This document shows positions 55,359 to 64,000 of a stretch of DNA of 64,000 bases, piece after piece. The notes under the pieces were generated by a model. It saw only the letters and a program-made list of their open reading frames with translations. It did no database searches and was not told the origin of the DNA. The stretch is taken from positions 558,001 through 622,000 of the forward strand of contig CALYLX010000034.1 in assembly GCA_944990035.1 (NCBI GenBank), read 5' to 3'. A program made the position numbers and the translations under genes. The stretch is from Clitopilus passeckerianus. Taxonomy: Eukaryota; Basidiomycota; Agaricomycetes; Agaricales; Entolomataceae. Position 1 is the stretch's first letter; each line of letters begins with the position of its first letter.

Positions 55359-56217
55359 TGTTGTTGCTTCTGTTCAGTGAGTGAATGACTTTGAGGCCGC
55401 ATAGACAAGCATACATTTATATGACATCCAACGGAAGCCTTCTCCAAATTGACCCACATTTTCCCGAAGGGATGCCGTCTGCTAAGAATACTGCGAGAAG
55501 GTCACAGAGGTGAAGCTTTGCTTCCGTCGATACGTCGGGTAAGGTGGTATCATGTTCTGCCAGTAAGCCGGAATATAGAAATGACAAATATCGATGATGA
55601 ACGGAAGCTCGGAAGATCGGATTCTTTCCAATGAGCCATCTAGCCTGACTAACCTGTCATTAAGTGAACACGCTGGGCCGAGGTCGGTCAGGCGAGACGA
55701 CCAGGCATCGAGGTTGCCTCAACAACGAAAGGTTGCCCAAATGGACCTCTGCGATGAATCGTCGTGAACAAAGAACAATGAGGGAGAGCGCATGGTTTTC
55801 GGAATGCAGTGGCTGGACATACACGAACAAACACAGATTACCAGATCTTGGAAGATGGATGATGTAAGCACATCTTCGAGAGGCAGAAGGTTCAGGTGTG
55901 GCGCAAATGTCACCCACTGGGGAAACAGGCAAAGATTGGTAGAATATCAGCGACTATATGCCCCTCAAACCCATTGAACATACTACGTGTGTTGAATCTA
56001 TTATGTCAAAGTGTTTTGTAAGAAATAGCTAATGATACACAGCGATCGCAAGTACAGTAATCTCTGATGCTGATACGACGATCATATACAATGATGAGAG
56101 AGAGCAAACAGCAAGTCAGACACGATGAGAGAAAGACAAGTACACCGTATGTGTGGAATGAAGTGAAAAGCGATAAAAACCACTCCATATGACCCAAACC
56201 CTAGTAAAGGAAGGGAG
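55359..56217. other. intergenic stretch
   Basis: Promoter of the monooxygenase gene and 3' flank of the cyclin gene. Short frames only; no repeats recognised. Confidence 0.4.
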
Positions 56218-58142
56218 TCACGGACTCCCCATGACCACGTCATCCTTCCGCTCTCGTACCCTGTCGCCTTCCCCTCTACCCGCGCCCCTCTCCCCAGGCC
56301 CAGGCTCAATCGATGCAGCTGAGCTAACACTCGCACTCCTGCTCCTCGTTCCACCCGAACACACACTCCTTGTCGGCCGAATCGTCGGCTCATCATCTGT
56401 GCTCGTCGTAGTGCTCGTCCCACCCTCCGTCTCTGCCTCAGTCGAATAATCCTCATCAGCAGTATACGACTGATCATGCTCCGCCTCCGTCTCCGTTGAC
56501 ACACTTGAATCCGAATCCGAATCGGTGTCGGTCTCCCCTGAATCGTCGTCATCCTCTTCCGAATCGTTCCCTGGTAGTCGGGATTTAGGGGTCCCAGTCG
56601 AGGTGAACCCACTGCTTCGCGTGCCGATAGCGCGGCGGGTGGGAGATTTGGTGAAACGGGGTTTGTACCCATTTTCTTCCACCGGACTGGCCGTTACGGC
56701 GGAAGAACCAATGAGTGTAGAAGGGCCAGCTGCACCAGCCAATGCACCACCGTACGCATCTATCGCTCCCATCCTGTTCATCTCAGTATGACTCGGCTGC
56801 CTGACCTTCTCCTTCGACCCAGACGCTACGGGTACTGGTGGATGATTGATTGGTGTGAATGAGGTTGATGAGGACGCTGCGGAGTTAGGAGGTCGGATGG
56901 TTGATGTCGAGGATTCTGAGGAGTCGGATGACAGGGATGTAGCTGAGGCTGCGGAGTTGGGAGGGGTAGGCCCTGTCGTGTGTGAATAGGCACCGTTATA
57001 TTGGGGGTGATGAGAGGATGTTGATGAGCTAGGGTGGGCGGAGGTCGATGTGGAGTGCGAGGTCATCGACGAAGAGGAGGTTGATGAAAGCTTGTGCGAC
57101 GAGGCTGCTTGGAGTTGGGAAGGGTATTGTGAAGGTACCGAAGGAGATGTATGTGTAGGATAGGGGGCAGCACCATGCTGCTGCGAGAACAGAATCAACT
57201 GTTCCGCATATCGCTGCATCTCTGTCGTCGATATCACGAGATTAAAGTCATTCAGCAGCAAAAATTGCAGTTCGAGCTGGTTAAGCTCAGCTAGTGGCAA
57301 ACCGCCGACCTATACCCATCGAGCTCGGTTAGATTATCTGGTTAGGAGAGGAGTTAAGGGAAGGGTGGACATACCTTTGCATACCTCGAGTTCGTGTAGA
57401 AAACATCCGAGAAGAATTTGCTCGCTACCGTTACGCCCGCAATGACCAACCGATGGATATTATAGCTGTCAATGACAAAGCCCCTCCCAACAGCCTTCTC
57501 GCTCAATCTGCTCATCCTATCAAAGTACACCAGCAGCGCCAAGAACACCTCGTTCGTCATCGGGCAATATTTCAGAATGCGAAGGAGGTAGGACTCCAAT
57601 GAGATAGTCGGCACGTTCCGAGCATGGAAAGTGAGTGTGCTTGATGGTGTGGAGAGGGCCGCACGGGAGGCTGTGGCGAGGGTTTTCCACAGCGGGGAAT
57701 CGATGTGAGGTAGAGCACCATGTTGCGAGGACGATAGTGCGGGTGAAGCAGGAGATGGTGGCCCCGAGAGCGACGAGAGAGCGTCGTTTGTGGACGCTAT
57801 TTGGGTAAGTAAGGAGGCAAGGAGATGCAAAAGGTCGGTCGTTTGGTATGCATGGATGTTTACAGGCGGTGCCTCCGGTGCCTCTGTGGTTTCTATTGTC
57901 GTTGCTGCTGGTGTTGTTACCGGCAAAGGTGCTGACTGAGGAGTGTCGATCTTTATTGGAGCCGGGACAGGCTGAGGTTGGTGATGATTAGAGGATTGCT
58001 TCGGCTTGACATTGAAATGAATCGTGGCGGGTGATTTGCTCCTCGATGACCTTGAGGAAGACCTTGTCGTCGTTGTATGTGTTGTTGTCGTCGTCGGGAT
58101 CGTTGAAGTCGTTATTGTGGTTGGATGGGCGACAGCGAGCAT
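56218..58142 (-). CDS. PHO80-like cyclin (Pho85-type CDK partner)
   Basis: Two exons, 58142-57375 and 57309-56218, with a 65-bp GTATGT...TAG intron; 619 residues. The cyclin core spans the exon junction: TISLESYLLRILKYCPMTNE, VFLALLVYFDRMSRLSE, FVIDSYNIHRLVIAGVTVAS, KFFSDVFYTNSRYAKVGGLP, LNQLELQFLLLNDFNLVIS. This is the PHO80/Pcl family signature; such cyclins steer the Pho85 kinase in phosphate, glycogen or polarity control. The first about 110 residues are Thr/Pro/Ser-rich, and the C-terminal third is disordered with Ser/Thr/Glu/Asp-rich tracts (DSEEDDDDSGETDTD). It appears intact. Confidence 0.9.
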
Positions 58143-58870
58143 GAATTAAAAAATACAGTAGAAAATAACAAAAAGAGAAATATAATCAAATCTTTTTTCG
58201 GTTCTTTTCGTTGATTACTTTGTTTGTATTTCTTTACATTTTGATGACGTCACACGTGGCCCTTTTCCCTTTTTCTCTCTTTATCGTGACTTTTGTCTCC
58301 TCGAGGCGTTTGCACGTTCGTCCTTTTGCTACCTGGTACTCGGAAATCTCCAGATGCACCTGACTGCATTCAATGGTTACTACCTCTTTGCTGCCTCGAA
58401 GGACTATTGGTACCCACCAGTCGATGGCCCTGGTGCCTTCTGCCTGTCAAAGGGACGCTACCTATAGGCTATCGGCGATTTCTAGGGACTAAACTGTACT
58501 CGGCTTGGCGTCGGGGACGTCATTGCAAGCTCTGCAGGGCCTGTAAGCAGTTCTATTGCGGGCAGGTATCGCGGTGCAGACAGTGTTTGATGCGATCTCG
58601 GACGCGATTAGCTCTCGGGACGTCTGAAAAAGCTGCTCAGCCTTACGACATGCAGCAACCGTTTCAGCAACCTCCTCACTCGTGTTGTCCTCCGGAATAA
58701 CCTGTTCACTGGCGGCTGTGGGAGCCTAACTGGTTGGGGTACAGCACGTTCTATTGTAGGAACGCACGTCGCTATCTTAAGCTTTTCCTGCTCTCAAACG
58801 TTTGGTTACCAGTGACGCACTCTGATTCCAAATCCGATTACAATCCAACAAGTAGAATCCTCATCCTCAC
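58143..58870. promoter_or_regulatory. intergenic region upstream of the cyclin gene
   Basis: AT-rich just upstream of the cyclin start, with a TGACGTCA palindrome (CRE/ATF-like) at about 58243-58250. The plus frame at 58293-58700 does not start at an ATG and is probably not a gene, though it contains several cysteines. Confidence 0.4.
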
Positions 58871-60771
58871 CTATAAATCTTCACCCGCCATCCACCTATT
58901 AATCAACGCCAGCGCCTCCTTTGGCTTGTCATACGGCACCATATGTCCGGCGGCATGCACGGTCGCATACGTCAACCCTTTCCCACTCCTCGTCTTCCCT
59001 GCAGTCGCCCCATCTACCAGCCACTCCCTCAACCCATCCTTCCCAAACTCTGCCTTCCCAGACCAGTCTAAAGCGAGCGTCCACCGCTCATTTCCAATCC
59101 AGTTGCATATCCAGTCATAGTCTCCAACGTAGATAAGGACTTTGATCCCTCGCTCGAGGAGGGCGGCGACGTGAAGAGCGCTGGAGTGGGCTCCGTCGAG
59201 GGAGGCTTCGAAAGCGGCGCCAACTGTGGATGAGCAGGAGGTGAAGTTGTGTGTTACCGAGGGGTCGACGCCGAGGCGTTTGCGCATCTTGGGTTGGTCG
59301 AGGAAATGACTGATGTGCCTGTAATTCAAGATACAAAATGAGAGGGATAATAGTGAACAGGAATTCAGCAACATACTTTGTGACGGGATAGCACAGGGTT
59401 TCTTCGAGCTTGCCTTCGCATTTCCTGCTGATATCGTACGGGTTGATGCCTAGTTGTAGCTTCATTAGACATCGCCCCTGCAAATAGAGTTTATTGACAT
59501 ACCCGTCTGCCAAAATGGCGCTACTAGTTCCATGTAACAGAAGGCAGAAGCGGCACCACAGTCAATAGCATCAAAGGTATCGATGCAAGACTTCTTCGCC
59601 CACTTTTCGCAGCGAGGAAGGACTTGTTTCATCCTAACACAAGTGCTATAAACGGAAGATAAGACCTATGGATGGGATAACCGCAAATCATGGGCATACC
59701 TGATGTCCATCACTGGAGGTACGGTAGCACTCGTACACTGCATGTCGTAGTAAGAACTTGTAATGGCATATGGATCCGTTATTCCATTCCCTGTATTCAA
59801 CTCATTTAGCGTTTGGTTGCTTCAGCAAGTATTACGAACGCACCAATCACAGCAGAGGCGAGGTTGATGGGTGTCATTCCAGCCTCGATCAACTTCGCAT
59901 TCTGGTCGTAAACCTCGGCTGCGAACACCGGGATGTAGCGACCCTAGAACACCCTTCCTGTGAGTAGAGGAGGTATGAAGACAGGAAGTGAACATACGCC
60001 GTATGATTCCCCAGCCATATGAAGTGCCCGACCCTTGAACTGACTGAAGTTCTCGAAGAAGATAGCGATAAATGCCGCGATATCCTTCGCTGCTTCTTCT
60101 GTAGTTCCCTATATAAAACGCCCCCTCAGCAACAATGCAAGAAAAAGAAAGAAAGCGATGAAACAGATGCATACCACACTCTCCCCATACTCAGCATACG
60201 AAAACCCAACCCCAATCGGTTGATCAACGAAGAATACGTTCGCGTTATTATTCCACGAATATGGATTCTCCTTTGGTCCCTCGTCATCTAATACTCGGCA
60301 GGGTCCTAATTCCATGAACAGACCGAGGGAGGAGGAGCAGCCGGGACCACCGTTGGTCCAGAAGATAACGTCGTCCTTGGAGGGGTCGGAACGGGACTCG
60401 AAGAAGTAGAAGAAGAGGTGGCGTGCGCCAATGTCAATATAGCCTGTGTAGCCACTAACGAAAATTTGGTGTTCAGAGCTTCGGAACGAAGAGGACAAAG
60501 TAAAGACGAACCTGGCATTCTTGTCACAGAAAGAGGACTTCTTCATCCTGACCTGATACTTCGGGAAAGCAGGATGTCCCATCACAGTAAAACTCTCTTC
60601 CGAGAGAACCGACAGGGTTTCGACAGGATTGAAGAAACCTTGCTCTTGGTTGTGTACATTGTACGGAATGGATGCGTTGTTGTTGCCAATGTTTGCTTGG
60701 AGAGGTTGCTGTGATGCGCCCTGGACGCCTGCCGCGAGGATAGCGGCAACGAGGAACGAAACCGACTTCAT
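58871..60771 (-). CDS. S10 serine carboxypeptidase, copy 1
   Basis: Multi-exon gene from ATG 60771 to stop 58871-58873. A signal peptide (MKSVSFLVAAILAAGVQG) is followed by a short propeptide. The S10 landmarks are [56 protein letters not shown], nucleophile [20 protein letters not shown], acid VLIYVGDYDWICNW and histidine VHAAGHMVPYD. It removes C-terminal residues at acid pH; secreted or vacuolar. It is head-to-head with a second copy that starts 273 bp away. All catalytic residues are present. Confidence 0.93.
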
Positions 60772-61043
60772 CGTCCTGAACGTTGTCGGTGGCGGTGGAT
60801 GTTCAGAAGGAAGCGAGACCGCCGTTTGTCATCGAGTCATCCATGGGAAAACATGATAAGATGCACATGGAACGATGATGGTGGTTGGGATCAGAAATGG
60901 GGCAGCAGCTCCTTTTGAACCCGAAGAACCATCATCTCCATGCTGCATCGCGTGTTCCATGTCATGAATCTTAGCGGCAGATAACGGGGGCCTCTTTCTT
61001 GTTTCTGGCCTTTGGAGTCGGGTTGACGAGCCCAATACTCCCA
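60772..61043. promoter_or_regulatory. 272-bp shared promoter region of two divergent carboxypeptidase genes
   Basis: The two ATGs (60771 minus, 61044 plus) face away from each other across this short gap, so transcription of both must start within or near it. I could not identify specific activator sites. Confidence 0.6.
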
Positions 61044-62978
61044 ATGAGGTCGTTGCTGTGTCTTGTCACGCTGGCTGGAATAGCTGCTCTGGTTTCTGCC
61101 ACTGCTAAACCTATACTCACACCCGGGGGCCAAACACAACAACCACTGATATATGGAAACTTCAACCAGGTGGAATCCCTTTCCGCATTTTCAGACTCCC
61201 AATATACGTCCCTGGTCCACCCTGCGTTTCCTCAACACAAGGTTAGAATGAAAAGGACGAAGTTCTGTGAAAACGAAGCAAAGTATGCAAGACTTCTAAT
61301 CCACTTCAACCCAAATGTCCTAATCGCACTTGTCCAGTGCCTACACCGGCTACATCGACGTTGGAGCCCGCCATTTGTTCTTCTACTTCTTTGAGAGCAG
61401 AAATGACCCAACACAGGACGACGTGATATTCTGGACAAATGGAGGTCCGGGATGTTCTTCTGCGGTCGGCCTCTTCATGGAATTGGGGCCATGCAAAATC
61501 TTGGACGAAGATGGGCCTAAAACCAATCCGTATTCGTGGAACACAAAAGCAAATGTCTTTTTCGTTGATCAGCCTGTGGGCGTTGGGTTTTCGTACGATG
61601 AGGATGGCGAAAGTGTGGTGAGTAGGCCGAATGAGCTTGGTTCCCTCCGTTTACCGGCCGAGCTTACATGTTCTGCAGGGTACCACCGAAGAAGCTGCGA
61701 AAGATATTGCTACCCTCATTGCTATCTTCTTCGAGAGTTTTAGCCAATTCAAGGGACGTCCACTCCACATGGCTGGAGAATCCTATGCGGTATGGCATCC
61801 AGCCTAGCTTGGTTATGTTCTGTGACTAACGCTACCTCTAGGGGCGATACCTCCCTGTGTTTGCTGCTGAGGTATATGACCAGAATTCAAGACTGATTGA
61901 AGCAGGCATGACGCCTATTAATCTGACGTCTGTCATGATCGGTACGTATTTGACGGAAATATGTTCGTGCTGGGATGTGTATAAGCCCAAACACAGGGAA
62001 TGGAATCGGAAACATATGGACTACCATATTCTCATTCTACGACATGCAATGTACTCAGGCAGGAGGTTACCACCCCGTGTTCGACATTCGGACGTGCGTT
62101 CGAATGAAACGGATTGTATGTAACTAACGCCTCTTGGCCTTTGCCCTATTCTGATTCACCCCCCGTAGCTGCCTCGCTGCAAAACCTGGGTTCAAAAATC
62201 TTGCGTTGATACCCAAGGCGCCATCGACTGCCATGCCGCAGCCACCTTCTGTTTCTTGGAACTATTTCAACCTTATTACGACGCAGGTGAGTTTGAAGAA
62301 TCCGGTAATTATACTATTTCGTCATCTAATGAGAAAACAGGCTTGAATCCGTATGATATCACCAAGAAATGTGAAGGAGACGTAAGCGAGACGTTGTGTT
62401 ATCCCGTCATGAGGTGAAGAATGGATTCGCCTCGCCTTATGGTCTACAGACCTCTGACACGTGAAACCATAGGCACCTTATTCAGTATCTCAACAAGCCG
62501 GAAATTCGAGCACTCCTCGGCGTCGACCCCTCCATAACTTCCAATTTTACATCGTGCGCACAGTCCGTGGAAGACGCCTTTGCCACCACCCTTGACATAG
62601 AACACGTCAGCACGCCCTACACCGCCGCCCTTCTCGAACGCGGTGTCAAATTCCTCATATACGTCGGTGATCGCGACTGGTTGTGTAACTGGCTTGGGGT
62701 AGAGAGGTGGATGTTGGATCTGGAGTGGAGTGGTAAGAGGGAGTTTAGAGAGGCGGAGATGAGAGGGTGGTTGGTTGACGGAGAGAATAAGGGAAAGACA
62801 AAAGGCATAACAGGATTCAGATTTGCTACGATACACAGAGCTGGACATATGGTGAGCTCAAGTTGCTATTTAGGTGTGAAAAGAGAGAGAGAACTGATTT
62901 GTCTGTTAGGCACCGTACGATCAACCTAAAGCTGCTCTTGAACTCATCAGGCGCTGGATAGCTGGAGAAGACCTGTAG
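61044..62978 (+). CDS. S10 serine carboxypeptidase, copy 2
   Basis: Multi-exon: 61044-61282, 61338-61617, then exons to the TAG at 62976-62978. A signal peptide ([20 protein letters not shown]) is followed by the same landmarks as copy 1: [56 protein letters not shown], nucleophile GESYAGRYLP (formed across an intron), acid [11 protein letters not shown] and histidine HRAGHMAPYD. Intron phases match copy 1, so the pair arose by an inverted tandem duplication. Copy 2 has Ala rather than Gly after the GESY motif. Likely secreted or vacuolar, with C-terminal exopeptidase activity. It is convergent with the CHAT gene, 113 bp apart. Confidence 0.92.
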
Positions 62979-63091
62979 CACGGAGATATTTACCAAAAAC
63001 ACCATATATCGTACATATAGCTACCATAAATATCGTGATTGGAACCAAAATAGCGAATGCCAACGCAATTTACGGATATTACCAATCTTTT

Positions 63092-64000
63092 CTACAAGCC
63101 AGTGTGCATGATCGGCACCCTGGCATGAAGTGGGAGATGGTCCTTAACCTTCTTCATTGCAATGTGCAAGGCCTCAGCAGCTTCTCTGGGATCTGCCTCC
63201 CCAAGGTCATTTCGCAAAAGATGCTTGTATACCTCTCGACTGGCCAGCGCAGCTGCAAAATCGCTGACACTCCACATAGTTCCAATAACGGAGCGCGCAC
63301 CTGCAAACTGTAGGCCTGCAGCCAAGTGTATGCTTTCGTCAGGAGTTGCTTGGTCCCCCTGAGACGTCATGCATGCCGAAAGAAATGCGAATTGGACGGT
63401 GGAAAGGTCGAGCTGCATCAGCTGTGCCAACTTCAGGGGGCCGTCGTGGAGGTGTAAGGCACTGTCGAACGGATATTGCTGGTCCTGTATCGCGTGACCT
63501 GAGAAGTGTAGCCATGTGTGCTTGGGGAGTGCCTCTTTGACGGCATGAATATTACCGTCTTGTCCGACTAATGCAGTTAAACTTGCGGGGTCACTTTTAC
63601 AGAAGAGGCGTAGGATCTCCATTTCATAATCGACGGCGGGGAGGGGCGGTTGTCCTGGGGCCTCAGGCTGTCCGATAGCGAGCATATGGAAAGGGGCTGC
63701 TGTTGCGCTATCCGCTTGGAGGAGAGATTGGATACTGGAGATATAACTGGAGATGGATAGCTCAGGCAATCCATCCCGACCGTCGGTGTAAGGGCCAGCG
63801 GCATGGATTGGCAAGAAAGCCAATGGACCGGTGGGATACCACCATATTCTAGGGAGCGAGCCAGATGTCGACGGACCGAGGTGTTCGAGAATAGGATCTA
63901 CGATCCTGTTCCACAGCTCCTGCAGGACTGGAATGACGAAGGCTTGCTCGAAATCTTCTGGAGTGATCGAGTCTGTATACATTTCCTCGACACCGGAACG
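63092..64000 (-). CDS. CHAT-domain protein, C-terminal part (truncated at window edge)
   Basis: An open frame continues to the window end without a start requirement, so the N-terminal part lies beyond 64000. The visible about 300 residues form a CHAT domain, a caspase-like cysteine-protease fold usually preceded by TPRs: RIWWYPTGPLAFLPIHAAG, then the catalytic-His motif TWLHFSGHAI and the catalytic-Cys motif FAFLSACMTSQGD, and GARSVIGTMWSVSDF. Both putative catalytic residues are kept. Agaricomycetes carry many TPR-CHAT genes of unknown role; bacterial relatives cleave effectors in immune systems. The N-terminal domains here are unseen. Confidence 0.9.
   Translation of the reverse strand, partial: RSGVEEMYTDSITPEDFEQAFVIPVLQELWNRIVDPILEHLGPSTSGSLPRIWWYPTGPLAFLPIHAAGPYTDGRDGLPELSISSYISSIQSLLQADSATAAPFHMLAIGQPEAPGQPPLPAVDYEMEILRLFCKSDPASLTALVGQDGNIHAVKEALPKHTWLHFSGHAIQDQQYPFDSALHLHDGPLKLAQLMQLDLSTVQFAFLSACMTSQGDQATPDESIHLAAGLQFAGARSVIGTMWSVSDFAAALASREVYKHLLRNDLGEADPREAAEALHIAMKKVKDHLPLHARVPIMHTGL

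Noticed and set aside
58293..58700. 135-codon plus frame with several cysteines
   Set aside because: Does not begin at an ATG, has no recognised domain, and lies in the cyclin gene's upstream region.
1..64000. CRISPR arrays, bacterial operons, rRNA genes
   Set aside because: None seen; the sequence is eukaryotic with spliceosomal introns throughout.

Overview
This is nuclear DNA from a filamentous basidiomycete, almost certainly an Agaricomycete. The evidence is gene style (many short GT-AG introns of about 45-90 bp, small exons, both strands coding), gene content (RhoGDI, cyclin C, mitochondrial malate dehydrogenase, a PHO80-like cyclin), and families typical of mushroom-forming fungi: a Plavaka-type transposase, DUF6533-like membrane protein, NACHT P-loop protein, tandem P450s and a TPR/CHAT-type protein.

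Layout. 1-7.9 kb is gene-poor: a 651-bp TA-flanked MITE (1618-2268) and a decayed Plavaka transposase (about 3840-6835) split by a nested 986-bp insertion (4080-5065). 7.9-17.1 kb holds a NACHT protein, a RhoGDI, a membrane-anchored TAP-like alpha/beta hydrolase and a 199-residue orphan gene. 17.9-27.7 kb is a tandem P450 array on the minus strand: three full copies and at least two relics, with a 1.3-kb TIR element between copies A and B that carries RNA polymerase III A and B boxes. 28.7-31 kb has an orphan two-lobed protein and an ankyrin pseudogene. 31.7-43.2 kb has a huge low-complexity protein, cyclin C, an isoprenylcysteine methyltransferase with a frameshift, a DUF6533-like membrane protein and a frameshifted F-box-like gene.

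44.4-50.35 kb is the most interesting part. It is a complete DNA transposon of 5,937 bp with about 30-bp terminal inverted repeats (starting GGCACTTTAAC) and a perfect 8-bp target-site duplication (GGACGAAC). It encodes one multi-exon protein of roughly 1,650 residues: AT-hooks, a zinc-binding domain, an RNase H-fold transposase-like segment, a Werner-type DEDDy 3'-5' exonuclease lying between the presumed second and third catalytic acids, and a C-terminal Cys-rich knuckle. Three frameshifts in it all fall in C4 runs and are each repaired by one more C, so the gene may really be intact. The element sits 135 bp upstream of the malate dehydrogenase start codon.

50.4-64 kb has malate dehydrogenase (with a 6-nt microexon), a small secreted Cys-rich protein, a FAD monooxygenase, a PHO80-like cyclin, a divergent pair of S10 serine carboxypeptidases sharing a 272-bp promoter region, and a CHAT-domain protein cut by the window edge. 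All exon boundaries are my own readings of splice sites and reading frame; none was checked against RNA or a database.
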